A stretch of DNA of 64,000 nucleotides from DATFVJ01 sp963826515 (GCA_963826515.1 CAWGXI010000006.1:248001-312000); one strand, 5' to 3'; shown: positions 32,722 through 41,686, numbered from the stretch's first letter. Program-made: numbers and translations. The notes: generated by a model from the letters alone, not told the origin.

Positions 32722-33723
32722 CCACAGCACGTATCCCCCCGGCTACCCGTCACCAGCATGGATGGCGCAATCGCTTAACGTATTACCGCAGCTCACCCGC
32801 CGCCCATGGCAGCATTGCGCCAGAGGATGGCTGGACTCTGCCCGAGGATACTGCTCTGTTTCCGGTCAGAGCTGGACGCGGCGGCGGTCGCTGGGTGATG
32901 CGCCCCGGATGGTCTCCTCAACGATCGCCTTTATCGGGGCGAGGCCAGTGCCTCCGGCCGCGCACAGCATCGGCTGCGCGGACGGCGGGGGGGCGGTCAT
33001 GGTGCCGGCCGCGGGACCGAGAATGAGCCAGTCACCAGGTTTGGTGTACTGCACGAGGGCGGTGCTGACCCATCCGCCGGTCACGGCCCGGATGTGCAAC
33101 TGGATCCGCCCGTCCTCGCTTGGCGCGTTCGCCACCGAGTAGGGGCGCCAAACGCGGAGCCAGCGGGCTGTCTGGACGCTTAAGTGCTGCCCGGCCTGGT
33201 AGGGGACAGGGCTCTCCGGCTGGACAGTGACGACTGCCAGGTCACGGCCGCGGCGGTCGTGCCGGACGACTTCGGCGCGCCACCGGGCCGGGGTGTGAGT
33301 GGCGGCCTCTTCAGCTGCTTTGATCATCACCTCAGCGGCGTGCTGGTAAGTGGCGAGCCAGGCGTCCGCGGCGGCGGGTGTCCAGGCGTCGCCGGCGAAT
33401 TTGGCGAACGTGGCAAGGAGGGCTTGCCCGACCAGGGTGTAGTGCTCAGCTTCTACTCCGTACTTGCGGTGGTCCCGGCCCAGTTGGGCGAGGTACTCGT
33501 CCAGGGCGCCTTGGTTGCTGAGGGACTCGGTGATCCGCACCAGTGCCCGCATGAGCCGGTCTCGTTGGTAATCCATCGAGGCTGGGAACAGGTCGCGGAG
33601 GTGTGGGTTGGCGGCGAACAGCCGACCGTAGAAGTAGGCGACTCCTTTCTCGCCTGTCTCGCCGAGGCGGGCGAAAGCGGTCATCAATGCTTGCCGGTCA
33701 AGGTCCGCCAAAGAGATCAATCT

Positions 33724-33738
33724 ACTACTAAATGTAGT
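33724..33738. promoter_or_regulatory. palindrome at the flavohemoglobin start
   Basis: ACTAC-TAAAT-GTAGT is a perfect 5-bp-arm palindrome in an AT-rich patch. It lies inside the first codons if translation starts at 33768. It would be upstream if the true start is the TTG near 33718, just before the globin fold (ISLADLDRQALMTAF). It could bind a nitric-oxide-responsive repressor. Confidence 0.4.
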
Positions 33739-33779
33739 CGTAATCTCGCTTTCTGTTATCATAACCATGTGCAGAGGAG

Positions 33780-34150
33780 TACACCGTCATCATGTGCACA
33801 CAATCGGTACTCAGCGAAAAGTAAGAGTGTTGTAACCCCAGGGGCTCAGTACCCGCCGCCGCTGATCGGCCATCAGCTACTGAAGCCCGGTAGCCCGCCT
33901 GTCCCCGAGTTCGTGATGGCCCTGCTCGAGTCCGGCGCCGGCCTGGACCAGCCCCCGTTCACCCGGCCCGCAACCGCTCGTGGTGCCGATCGAGACTGGG
34001 CTGCGCGGCGGCGGCACGGGCGGCCTCGCGTTTCAGCCGGCGCCCCCGTGCCCCGCTGGGTCCCTCACCCTGCTCGGCGGTACTCCCCGAGATGTTGGCG
34101 CACGCGTCGACGACGTTGTTCGTGGCCTTGCACAAATACCTGCAGGAGGG
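33780..34150. other. intergenic region without a supported gene
   Basis: Only short frames are present. A plus-strand stretch (GHQLLKPGSPPVPEFVMALL) looks protein-like but has no start, end or family that I recognise, and may be a decayed gene. Confidence 0.35.
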
Positions 34151-34153
34151 CGG

Positions 34154-34318
34154 ATGCAGAAGGGAGACCGGGTGATGCTGCTTGCACTCGCATCCGGTAT
34201 CGAGATTGGCATCGCTCTGTTCACGATCGGCAATCAGGTGGACCGCTACGGCCGCGAGCGCTCCCATAAGGAGGCAGAACCGTCGCGACAGCAAGTGAGC
34301 ATGACGAAGCGAGAGTGA
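34154..34318 (+). CDS. small single-pass membrane protein
   Basis: A 54-residue frame from an ATG at 34154, preceded by the strong ribosome-binding site AGGAGGG. Residues about 7-24 (VMLLALASGIEIGIALFTIG) form one transmembrane helix, followed by a charged tail (RYGRERSHKEAEPSRQQ). No family is recognised. The start signal and membrane profile argue that it is real. Confidence 0.45.
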   Translation: MQKGDRVMLLALASGIEIGIALFTIGNQVDRYGRERSHKEAEPSRQQVSMTKRE

Positions 34319-34453
34319 GTGGAGCCCGCGAACCTGCTGCCAGCGCTGGGGCCGGGATGCCCGGCTACGCCATCAGCTAGCTGGGCAGCGCTCCTCGAAA
34401 GAGTTGAGCGGAAAGTAACGTTCCAGCCGCGCTGGCCGGTGGGGGTGATGAAA

Positions 34454-35176
34454 CTACCCGGCTCTGCGCAGCCGCCGGGTGAACGCGCGCGCTGCGGCGG
34501 CAGGATCGTCGGCTTCGGTGATGGCACGGACCACGACTATCCGGGTGGCCCCCGCGGCGAGGACGTCGTCGAGCCGGCCGAGGGTGATGCCGCCGATCGC
34601 GAACCAGGGACGGGCTGGTCGCCGGCGTGCGACATGGGCCAGCAACCCAAGGCCGGTCGCCGGGCGCCCCGGCTTGGTCGGTGTCACCCACGCCGGCCCC
34701 GCACAGAAGTAGTCGACTCCGGGCTCGCTCGCCGCCGCGTCGGCCTGGGCGGGACTATGACTACTGCGGCCAATCAACGGGTGCGGGCCCAGGATGCGCC
34801 GCGCAACCGCCACCGGTAGATCGTCCTGACCCAGGTGGAGCACGTCGGCGCCCGCCGCCAGGGCGACATCTGCGCGATCGTTTACCGCCAGCAGCCGGCC
34901 GTGCCTGCGGCATGCGTCGGCGAATACCTCAAGCAGCTCGAGCTCCTCGCGCGCTTCGAGTCCTTTCTCCCGTAGCTGCACGATGTCCACCCCGGCGCGA
35001 AGAACCCCGTCGAGGAATTGCAGCAGGTCACCGGTCGGCCGTCGTGCGTCGGTGCAGAGGTAGAGCCGCGCGTCCGCCAGCCGCGCTCGCGGGCCGGCTG
35101 ATGATGCCCCGGCCGGCTGAGCGGTCGCCGCCTCGTGCGGGTGACGCGCGGTCGCCGGTGTCGAGTGATCTGTCAT
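34454..35176 (-). CDS. thiE: thiamine-phosphate synthase
   Basis: A 240-residue TIM-barrel enzyme that joins HMP-PP and thiazole phosphate to make thiamine phosphate. Diagnostic blocks are ADARLYLCTDARRPTGDLLQ, GVDIVQLREKGLEAREELEL with the pyrimidine-binding QLREK, LLAVNDRADVALAAGADVLH followed by LGQDDLP, a GRSSHSP segment, CAGPAWVTPTKPG and WFAIGGITLGRLDDVLAAGA. The ATG at 35176 is preceded by no other plausible start. It is divergent from the thiO operon, and the TPP riboswitch faces the other way, so its own control is separate. Confidence 0.92.
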   Translation of the reverse strand: MTDHSTPATARHPHEAATAQPAGASSAGPRARLADARLYLCTDARRPTGDLLQFLDGVLRAGVDIVQLREKGLEAREELELLEVFADACRRHGRLLAVNDRADVALAAGADVLHLGQDDLPVAVARRILGPHPLIGRSSHSPAQADAAASEPGVDYFCAGPAWVTPTKPGRPATGLGLLAHVARRRPARPWFAIGGITLGRLDDVLAAGATRIVVVRAITEADDPAAAARAFTRRLRRAG

Positions 35177-35239
35177 CGCGCCATCCAACCACCTCCCTCG
35201 CTGGCAACGGCATGGGCTAAGGTGAGTTGTCGGCACATA

Positions 35240-35330
35240 CCGACCACGGGAGCCCCGTACAGGGGCTGAGAGGGAGGCGGATCGCCTCCGACCGTCGTAC
35301 CTGATCCGGGTAATGCCGGCGAAGGGAGCG
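35240..35330 (+). promoter_or_regulatory. TPP riboswitch (THI element)
   Basis: It contains the conserved blocks of the thiamine pyrophosphate aptamer in order: ACCACGGGAGCCC, GGGGCTGAGAGGGAGGC, CCGACCGT, then ACCTGATCCGGGTAATGCCG and GCGAAGGGAG. The last block also supplies the ribosome-binding site of thiO, so ligand binding probably blocks translation of the thiO-thiS-thiG-thiD-tenA operon. Confidence 0.95.
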
Positions 35331-35333
35331 CTC

Positions 35334-36491
35334 TTGGCCGTTACCGCCGACGTCGTCGTCGCAGGTGGCGGTGTCATCGGCACTGCGATCGCGTGGCGTG
35401 CCGCATCTGCTGGGCTCGATGTCGTCGTCGTGGACCCCGATTGTGGTGACGCTGCGTCTCTGGTGGCCGCGGGGATGCTCGCGCCGGTGTCGGAGAGCTT
35501 GTTCGGCGAGGATGCGCTGCTTCGGCTCAACCTGCTGGCCGCCCAGCGGTTTCCCGCATTCACGGCGGAACTTGAAGGGGCGACCGGCCATAATGTCGGC
35601 TTGCGCCGCGAAGGCACGCTTGCTGTGGCGTACGACCCCGGTGACCATGCGGCACTGATGCGGCTGACCGCCTTCCGCCGGTCGGCTGGGCTCGACGCGG
35701 AAGAGCTGGACAGCCGGGCGTGCCGCAGGCTCGAGCCTTTCCTCGCACCGGATGTGCGCGGTGGCGTCCTGTTCGCGGGCGACTGGTCCGTCGACAACCG
35801 GCGGTATGCCGCCGGGCTGCGCCAGGCGATGCGGGCTGCGGGTGTACGGACTGTGCGTGACCGCGTCGTGCGGGTGCGCGCCCGCGACGGCCGGGTCTGC
35901 GGCGTGCGGCTCGCTGACGGCAGTGCGATCGGTGCCGTTGACTGTGCCACCGTCGTCGTCGCCGCCGGATGCTGGTCGGGCGGGGTTGCGGGGCTGCCGG
36001 TGGCGCTGCGTGCCGCGGTCCGGCCCGTCAAGGGCCAGTTGCTGCGCCTGCGCATCCCCGAAGGGATGCCGCCCGTCATCAGCCACACGGTGCGGGCAAT
36101 GGTGCGCGGGGCAGACGTCTACGTCGTACCGCGGGCCGACGGCGAGATGATCCTGGGCGCTACTTGCGAAGAGCGCGGGTCCGACCGGACGGTGACCGCG
36201 GGAGCCGTTCACGACCTGCTCCATGACGCCATGAGCGTGCTCCCCGTGACCAGCGAACTGATCCTCGCCGAGGCTTGCGCCGGCCTGCGACCCGGGACCG
36301 CCGACAATGGGCCGGTCGTGGGCACCACCGGCCTCGACGGGCTGCTGGTGGCGACCGGGCATTACCGTAACGGCATCCTGCTCTCGCCCGTAACCGCGGA
36401 CGCCGCCGTCGCACACCTCACCGGGCAGCGGCCAGCGCAGGAATGGGACCCGTTCACGCCGCAACGATTGACGGACCAGGTGAGGGCATAG
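35334..36491 (+). CDS. thiO: glycine oxidase (thiamine biosynthesis)
   Basis: A 385-residue FAD enzyme that oxidises glycine to the iminoglycine needed for the thiazole ring. The dinucleotide-binding motif VVVAGGGVIGTAIAWRAAS is at residues 6-24. The ThiO C-terminal block EACAGLRPGTADNGPVVGTT, followed by ATGHYRNGILLSPVTADAA, is present. An in-frame ATG at 35313 lies inside the riboswitch; the TTG at 35334, seven bases after GAAGGGAG, is the likely start. The stop overlaps the thiS GTG. Confidence 0.92.
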   Translation: MAVTADVVVAGGGVIGTAIAWRAASAGLDVVVVDPDCGDAASLVAAGMLAPVSESLFGEDALLRLNLLAAQRFPAFTAELEGATGHNVGLRREGTLAVAYDPGDHAALMRLTAFRRSAGLDAEELDSRACRRLEPFLAPDVRGGVLFAGDWSVDNRRYAAGLRQAMRAAGVRTVRDRVVRVRARDGRVCGVRLADGSAIGAVDCATVVVAAGCWSGGVAGLPVALRAAVRPVKGQLLRLRIPEGMPPVISHTVRAMVRGADVYVVPRADGEMILGATCEERGSDRTVTAGAVHDLLHDAMSVLPVTSELILAEACAGLRPGTADNGPVVGTTGLDGLLVATGHYRNGILLSPVTADAAVAHLTGQRPAQEWDPFTPQRLTDQVRA

Positions 36492-36697
36492 TGACCGTCC
36501 AGGTGACCGTCAACGGGCAGCCGCGCGAGGTACCGGCCGGCACGACGGTCGGGCATCTGGTCGGCACGGTCACCGAACTCGCGACCGGTGTCGCGGCCGC
36601 CGTCAACGGCGAGGTCGTGCCGCGCCGTTCCTGGGCCGGCACGCTGGTTCATAACGGCGACCAGGTTGAGGTCGTAACGGCTGTGCAGGGAGGATGA
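36491..36697 (+). CDS. thiS: sulfur carrier protein ThiS
   Basis: A 68-residue ubiquitin-like sulfur carrier. The fold pattern TVQVTVNGQPREVPAGTTVG is followed by VNGEVVPRRSW and HNGDQVEVVTAVQGG. The C-terminal Gly-Gly is the site of thiocarboxylate formation. The GTG at 36491 overlaps the thiO stop by one base. It hands sulfur to ThiG, encoded 1 bp downstream. Confidence 0.93.
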   Translation: MTVQVTVNGQPREVPAGTTVGHLVGTVTELATGVAAAVNGEVVPRRSWAGTLVHNGDQVEVVTAVQGG

Positions 36698-36698
36698 C

Positions 36699-37550
36699 GT
36701 GACCGACGCAGAGTCGCTGAACGGGTCAGCGGCCGAACTGGCCGCAGCGGCCGTGGACGGCTGGGCCGGGCGGGCTGGGGAACCATGGGTGCTCGCCGGC
36801 CGTACCCTGAGTTCCCGGCTCATCGTCGGGACCGGGGGAGTGCAGAGCCTGGACGTACTGAGGCGCGTTCTCGACGCCTCCGCCACCGCTGTCACTACCG
36901 TCGCCATGCGGCGGGTCGCGCCCGCGGGGGCGGGCTCGCTGCTCGGCACACTGCGGCAGGCGGGTGTCCACGTCCTGCCCAACACCGCAGGCTGCCGCAC
37001 CGCGAGCGAGGCGCTGTTCACGGCCCGGCTCGGGCGCGAGGCGCTCGGCACCGACTGGGTTAAGCTGGAGGTGGTGGCCGACGACCGCACCTTGCTGCCC
37101 GACCCTGTGGAGCTGCTCGAGGCGGCACGGTTGCTCGTGGGTGATGGGTTCGTCGTCCTCCCGTACACGAACGACGACCCGGTCCTTGCCAGGCAGCTCG
37201 AGCGGGCAGGCTGCGCGGCGGTCATGCCGCTCGGTGCCCCGATCGGGTCCGGCCTCGGCGTGCGCAACCCGCACAACATCGCGATGATCGTGGAGCAGGC
37301 GAACGTCCCCGTCATCCTCGACGCCGGGATCGGGACGGCCAGCGACGCGGCCTTTGCCATGGAGCTGGGATGTGACGCCGTCCTGGTCGCGTCGGCCGTC
37401 ACCCGCGCTGCCGATCCTGAGCGTATGGCCCACGCCATGCGGCTGGCGGTAGCCGCCGGACATGCCGCCCGGGTTGCCGGGCGCATTCCTCGCCGATGGC
37501 ACGCCTACGCATCCAGTCCCCTTGCCGGGCTGCCGGAGAGCCCAGCATGA
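36699..37550 (+). CDS. thiG: thiazole synthase
   Basis: A 283-residue (beta/alpha)8 enzyme that forms the thiazole phosphate from DXP, iminoglycine and ThiS-thiocarboxylate. Key blocks are LSSRLIVGTGGVQSLDVLRR, VLPNTAGCRTASEALFTARL, the active-site Lys in TDWVKLEVVADDRTLLPDPV, MPLGAPIGSGLGVRNPHNIA and VILDAGIGTASDAAFAMELG. It uses a GTG start. It ends overlapping the thiD ATG (ATGA). It is intact. Confidence 0.94.
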   Translation: MTDAESLNGSAAELAAAAVDGWAGRAGEPWVLAGRTLSSRLIVGTGGVQSLDVLRRVLDASATAVTTVAMRRVAPAGAGSLLGTLRQAGVHVLPNTAGCRTASEALFTARLGREALGTDWVKLEVVADDRTLLPDPVELLEAARLLVGDGFVVLPYTNDDPVLARQLERAGCAAVMPLGAPIGSGLGVRNPHNIAMIVEQANVPVILDAGIGTASDAAFAMELGCDAVLVASAVTRAADPERMAHAMRLAVAAGHAARVAGRIPRRWHAYASSPLAGLPESPA

Positions 37551-38329
37551 TCGTGCCGCGTGTCCTGACCATCGCGTCATCCGACTCGGGCGGCGGCGCC
37601 GGCATCCAGGCCGACCTCAAGGCGTTCGCCCGCTGCGGCGCTCACGGCATGTCGGCGATCGTCGCGTTGACCGCGCAGAACACCCTGGGTGTCACCGCCA
37701 TCCATGAGGTGCCACCGGCGTTCGTGCGGGCGCAGATCGACGCGGTGCTCGACGACATAGGGGCCGACGCCGCCAAGACCGGCATGCTTTTCTCCGCGGC
37801 GCTGATAGATGCCGTCGCCGGGGCACTGGCACTGCGGAGCCTGCCGCTGGTCGTCGATCCGGTCATGGTAGCGAGCTCAGGGAGCCGGCTCCTGCGCGAG
37901 GACGCTGTCGAAACCTTGGTTGCGCGTCTTTTCCCGCTGGCCACTGTGGTGACGCCCAACCTCCTCGAGGCTCAGGCGCTCACGCAGACGGTGACCGAAG
38001 ATCGCGCAGCGCTCGCCGAGCGCATGGCCACGATGGGCGCCCCCGCCGTTCTGGTCACCGGAGGACACGGTGCCGAGCCGGTCGACCACCTCTTTGACGG
38101 GTGCCGTCACGTGGCCATTCCGGTGGCCCGCCACCCCGTCGCCGCGACGCACGGGGCCGGCTGCACGCACTCGGCGGCGCTGGCCGCCGGGCTCGCCGTG
38201 GGGCTGCCGCTGGTCGAGGCGGCCCGGCAGGCCGCCGGCGTCGCGGGCGATGCGGTGGCTCACGGGCTCGCCGGGCTCGGCGGCGGCGACGGCCCGGTTC
38301 ACGCCCTGCACCAGGGAGCAACGCGATGA
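37547..38329 (+). CDS. thiD: hydroxymethylpyrimidine (phosphate) kinase
   Basis: A 260-residue ribokinase-fold kinase that phosphorylates HMP and HMP-P. Diagnostic segments are LTIASSDSGGGAGIQADLKA, KTGMLFSAALIDAVAG, VVDPVMVASSGSRLLREDAV, VVTPNLLEAQALT and the catalytic THGAGCTHSAALAAGLA. The ATG overlaps the thiG stop, and the stop overlaps the tenA ATG. No ThiE fusion is present. Confidence 0.93.
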   Translation: MIVPRVLTIASSDSGGGAGIQADLKAFARCGAHGMSAIVALTAQNTLGVTAIHEVPPAFVRAQIDAVLDDIGADAAKTGMLFSAALIDAVAGALALRSLPLVVDPVMVASSGSRLLREDAVETLVARLFPLATVVTPNLLEAQALTQTVTEDRAALAERMATMGAPAVLVTGGHGAEPVDHLFDGCRHVAIPVARHPVAATHGAGCTHSAALAAGLAVGLPLVEAARQAAGVAGDAVAHGLAGLGGGDGPVHALHQGATR

Positions 38330-38994
38330 GTGACCGCTTCACCGGCGAGTTGTGGCACGGCATTGCTGAGGTCTACAGCGCCATCCTGGCCCACCCGTTT
38401 CTTACCGGGCTGACCGACGGCAGCCTGCCGCGTGACGCGTTCGCGTTCTATGTCGTGCAGGATGCGCTGTACCTGCGACGATACGCGGGCGCGCTCGCAG
38501 CCGTAGCAAGCCGCGCGCCAGACACTGCGGCGACGGAGATGTTTGCACGCCACGCGGCGGGCGTGGTCGCAGTCGAGCAGACGCTCCACGGGTCGCTCCT
38601 GGCCGACCTCGGCATCGACCCCGCGACGGCCGGGACGGCCGAAGCGGCACCTACCACCCTCGCTTACACCAGCTATCTCCTCGCCACCATCAGCGGCGGG
38701 TCATACGCCGAAGGGGTCGGCGCGGTGCTGCCGTGCTACTGGATCTACTGGGAGGCTGGCAAGGAGTTGCTGCGCCGCGGCTCACCCGATCCTCGTTACC
38801 AGCGATGGATCGACATGTACGGGGGCGAGGAGTTCGGCGACATCGTCCGCGGTGTGCTGGCCGTCACCGACGGGCTGGGCCCGGGCCTTGCGCCGCCCGA
38901 ACGCGCCCGGGTGCACCGGCACTTCCGCACGTCAAGCCGTTACGAATGGATGTTCTGGGAGATGGGCTACCGGAAGGAGGGCTGGCCACTGTGA
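38326..38994 (+). CDS. tenA: TenA family aminopyrimidine aminohydrolase/thiaminase II
   Basis: A 222-residue all-helical enzyme that salvages the pyrimidine moiety of degraded thiamine. Family blocks are LAHPFLTGLTDGSLPRDAFA, FYVVQDALYLRRYAGALAAV, LPCYWIYWEAGKELLRRGSP with the catalytic Cys, and a C-terminal SRYEWMFWEMGYRKEGWP with the catalytic Glu. It ends the thi operon. The absence of thiC in the window leaves the de novo pyrimidine step elsewhere. Confidence 0.92.
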   Translation: MSDRFTGELWHGIAEVYSAILAHPFLTGLTDGSLPRDAFAFYVVQDALYLRRYAGALAAVASRAPDTAATEMFARHAAGVVAVEQTLHGSLLADLGIDPATAGTAEAAPTTLAYTSYLLATISGGSYAEGVGAVLPCYWIYWEAGKELLRRGSPDPRYQRWIDMYGGEEFGDIVRGVLAVTDGLGPGLAPPERARVHRHFRTSSRYEWMFWEMGYRKEGWPL

Positions 38995-39286
38995 CGCTCG
39001 CTTCGTCGAGGGTGACGGGCGCACTCGGCTGGGAGCATGACCAGCGTTACCTCGGAGATGCCCGCAACGGCGCGCGTCACGGGTCACCCGGATGGGGACC
39101 TGCACAGTGAATCAGTTCGCCGCCGCCGAGGTGCAGGTACCCGCGGCCGGGTTGCATGGGGCCGCCGGCAGGTCGCGTGGCAGCAGCACGCCAGCTAGTG
39201 TGCCGCACCTTAAATTCAGTACAAAATTAGGTCAAGAGATGTCCATATACGGCATGGCATTGCCAGATATCCAGGCTGATCACGGG

Positions 39287-39535
39287 ATGCTGACTGGCAT
39301 AGCGAGGACGGGGCGGCCTAAGGCCGAATTGACGCTTTCCGATGACGAGCGGGCCACTCTCGGAAGGTGGGCGCGCCGGGCGAAATCATCACAAGCCATG
39401 GCGCTACGAGCCAATATCATCCTGGCCTGCGCGGAAGGCTCAGACCTCCGGCAGTTGATGAGCCGCAGGCCGCCTGACCTGGGGTTTCCTTTATTCCAAA
39501 GCTATGCGAAACCTGTTAAAACTACGGTAGGATAG
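39287..39535 (+). pseudogene. IS630-family transposase, N-terminal fragment
   Basis: From an ATG at 39287, the frame reads GIARTGRPKAELTLSDDERA, then RWARRAKSSQAMALRANIIL and ACAEGSD. This is the standard N-terminal HTH start of IS630 transposases. After about 55 residues the frame runs into unrelated sequence. A C-terminal fragment of the same family lies at 45775-46046. The stretch between tenA and this fragment holds no other supported gene. Confidence 0.7.
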
Positions 39536-39539
39536 GGGC

Positions 39540-40800
39540 ATGACCCCAGCCGCCGCGGCCATCCTGGAGGGCATGCCCGACCCGAGCCTGCTGCACCGCG
39601 CGGACCGCGACGGCACCACCTGGATCCTGGCCGGATCGGTGGTGCTGGCCTGCTACCCGTCCGCCGACACCGGACTGCGCAATGTCGCGGTGGCGGTGTG
39701 CCGGCAGCTGGGTTTCAGCGGCCGGGCGGTGGCCGGGGTGATGGGGCTGACCGAGAACTACGTGGCCACGCTGCATAACCGGGCGCTGCGGGAGGGGACC
39801 GCCGGGCTGGTGCGGGCTCCGGGCCGGCCCCGCAAGCTGGCCGGGAACGCCTGGGAGCAGGCGGCCCGGTGGCGGGCCGGGGGCGCCTCCGACAGCGAGA
39901 TCGCCCGACGGCTGCAGGTCGCCCAGTCCACGGTGTTCCGCCGCCTGGGCCCGGCCGCCGTGCAGGAGCAGCTGCCCGCCGGCGAGCCGGAGCCGCAGGC
40001 GGGCGGGCCAGAGGCCGGGCCTGCGGCACCCGGGCCGGGCGAGCCCGCGGCGCCGGAGCCGCGGCCCGCCGCGGAGCCGGGTCCGCCTGCGGGAGCCGGG
40101 CTCGCGCCCGCCGGCGAGCTGGTCCCGCTGCCCGCGGGAGACCTGGCGGCCCGGCCGGGCGGCGCGCCGGCGTCGGCTGCGGACGGCGCGCAGCCCAGCC
40201 GGTATGCGGGGGCGATGCTGGCCCACGCCTACTACCAGCGGATCGGCGCGGAGGCGATCCTGGCGGCCGCGCTGCCGCCCGCCCTCGCCCGGCCGCGGTA
40301 TGACGACCTGGCGCTGCTGACCGCCACGTCGCTGGCGTTTCGCGCTGGGCGCCTCCTCCGCCGAGGGCACCAAGCACCTGATCCCGGCCCAGGCCGGGAT
40401 CCTCGCCGGGATCGGCCGGCTCCCCGGCCTGCGCACGCTGCGGCCCCGGCTGGCCGCGATCGCCGGGGCCTGCGACCCGCTGGACCTGCAGCGCCAGCTC
40501 GGCGCGGCGATGCTGGCCGCCGACGCGCCGGCGCTGCACGTGTATTACGTCGACGATCACTTCGTCCCCTACGAGGGCGCCAAGCCTGTCCCCAAGGGGT
40601 GGAACACCAAGCGCCGGCACGCCCAGCCCGGCCGGGCCGGCACCGTGGTCACCGACTATCACGGCCGGGCGGTGTGCTTCGCCGACGGGGAACCGTCCGG
40701 GCTTTCCGCCACCCTCCCCGGCGCCCTGGCCCAGCTGCGGCAGACCCTCGCGCCCGACGCCAAGATCCTGCTCGGCTTCGACCGCGGTGGCTCCTACCCA
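39540..40800 (+). pseudogene. large DDE-type transposase, frameshifted and 3'-truncated
   Basis: The N-terminal helix-turn-helix part (VAVAVCRQLGFSGRAVAGVM, then EIARRLQVAQSTVFRRLGPA) is followed by a Pro/Ala/Gly-rich linker. The start of the catalytic domain follows (MLAHAYYQRIGAEAILAAAL, then after an extra T near 40331 ASSAEGTKHLIPAQAGILAG, YYVDDHFVPYEGAKPVPKGW and KILLGFDRGGSYPQ). Similarity stops abruptly near 40800, where an anti-sigma gene is entered. The relative at 53911-55434 supplies the other half of the architecture. I cannot assign an ISfinder family. Confidence 0.65.
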
Positions 40801-41227
40801 CAGGGGCGGTGGCCTGCCCGCCGGCGGAGCCGCCGAGCCCCCCAGCGGCTTGCGGGATGGGGGCCAGCCGGATGCGGACGCTCGCGCCGGGTTGTGGCCG
40901 GAACTGCACGCCGACGAGAACAGCGAGCACGATAACGGCGTCCGCGGCGGAGGTCAGCCAGCTGGCCCGCCGCCGCTGCCGACGGGTGGCGGCCGCCCGT
41001 TGCACAGCCCCGAGGGTGCGGGCCTGCAGGCCGGCCGGCAGCTCGGCTTCCGGCGCGGCGGTGTCCAGCAGCCGGCGAACCGGTCCGAGCCGTTGCAGCT
41101 CAGCGGTGCAGCCGGCGCATTCGCGCAGATGGCCAGGGAACTCGGCCGACTCATACGGGCCGAGCGCGCCGAGGGCCCACCCCGCTACTTCCGCGTGCAC
41201 GCCTGGTGTGGCGGGATCCTCAGACAT
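40800..41227 (-). pseudogene. zinc-finger anti-sigma factor truncated by a transposase remnant
   Basis: From the ATG at 41227, the frame reads AEVAGWALGALGPYESAEFP and HLRECAGCTAELQ, the His-x3-Cys-x2-Cys zinc motif of anti-sigma factors. A transmembrane helix follows (AVIVLAVLVGVQF), then LAPIPQAAGGLG. Near 40800 the frame enters reversed transposase sequence and runs on to 40649, so the extracytoplasmic domain is lost. The ATG overlaps the stop of a sigma fragment, preserving the operon order. Confidence 0.65.
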
Positions 41228-41480
41228 CGAAGCCTCGCTCGGCCAGCGCGGCGCGTAATGCTCGTAACCCGTGGAACATGCGCGTTTTCACCGTGCCCAG
41301 CGGGATCGCCAGCCGGTCGGCGATCTCCGATTGGGTGAGCCCCTCCTCATGCGCAAGCGTAATGGCCTCCTGATGTGCCGCGCTGAGTGACGCCAGCGCC
41401 TCGCGCACCGCGATCCGCTGCGTGATCCGCTCTTCGATGTCGTCATCGCTGACCGGCTCGGTGCCCTCGGGCAGCGTCCC
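41220..41480 (-). pseudogene. ECF sigma factor, C-terminal (region 4) fragment
   Basis: The frame reads EERITQRIAVREALASLSAA, HQEAITLAHEEGLTQSEIAD and RLAIPLGTVKTRMFHGLRAL, a complete sigma region 4 with its helix-turn-helix. It ends ERGFDV at 41220-41222. Region 2 is missing, and the upstream side joins an anti-sigma fragment of a different module near 41480. Confidence 0.65.
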
Positions 41481-41679
41481 CAGCGGCCGGTTCGCTGACC
41501 GCCGCCGCCGTTTTGAGCAGCCGGGTCACGCGCTCTAGTATTGTTACAGCCGCCTGGCATTGGGCGCAGGACTCCAAATACCCCTTGAAGCGCCCGACCT
41601 CGTGAGGATCCAGCGCGCCTAGCACCCACCCTGCGGCCTCTCGATGGCTCACGCCTGGGAACGCCTCACTATCCGTCAT
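41443..41679 (-). pseudogene. anti-sigma factor N-terminal fragment
   Basis: The ATG at 41679 begins MTDSEAFPGVSHREAAGWVL and GALDPHEVGRFKGYLESCAQ, then CQAAVTILERVTRLL. The motif His/Lys...Cys-x2-Cys corresponds to a zf-HC2 domain. After about 55 residues the frame enters the linker of the downstream sigma fragment. Deletion between two tandem sigma/anti-sigma operons would produce exactly this junction. Confidence 0.6.
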
Positions 41680-41686
41680 CGACCCG

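Larger units (their letters stand above)
30917..32867 (+). mobile_element. IS110-family insertion sequence
   Basis: A 1.95-kb insertion inside the flavohemoglobin gene, with borders fixed by restoration of the interrupted frame. A dinucleotide AG (CT on the gene strand) is present on both sides, at 30915-30916 and 32868-32869. No terminal inverted repeats are seen, as expected for IS110-group elements that recombine through a shared dinucleotide core. It carries one transposase gene and a 376-bp left-end non-coding region. Confidence 0.8.
30577..33768 (-). pseudogene. hmp: flavohemoglobin (NO dioxygenase) gene split by an IS110 element
   Basis: The 5' part (33768 to about 32870) encodes a globin domain (AYFYGRLFAANPHLRDLFPA, proximal His in LGRDHRKYGV), an FAD domain (RVWRPYSVANAPSEDG) and the start of the NAD domain (CAAGGTGLAPIKA), ending RRRVQL. 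The 3' part (30916 to 30577) resumes YFGVRSADDLYDMGDLWFF and AAYLAGPAAMVERTSQVLTT. Joining them across the IS restores one continuous frame of about 400 residues. The intact enzyme would detoxify nitric oxide. As found, it yields a globin plus partial reductase. Confidence 0.85.

Noticed and set aside
33792..33824. 10-codon frame with a ribosome-binding-like GAGGAG
   Set aside because: Too short and no conservation evidence; spacing to the ATG is poor.
35217..36464. 415-codon minus-strand frame opposite thiO
   Set aside because: Antisense of a confidently identified thi gene and overlaps the riboswitch.
40800..41258. C-terminal extension of the large transposase at 39540
   Set aside because: After about 40800 the frame becomes the complement of an anti-sigma gene with a clear zinc-finger motif.
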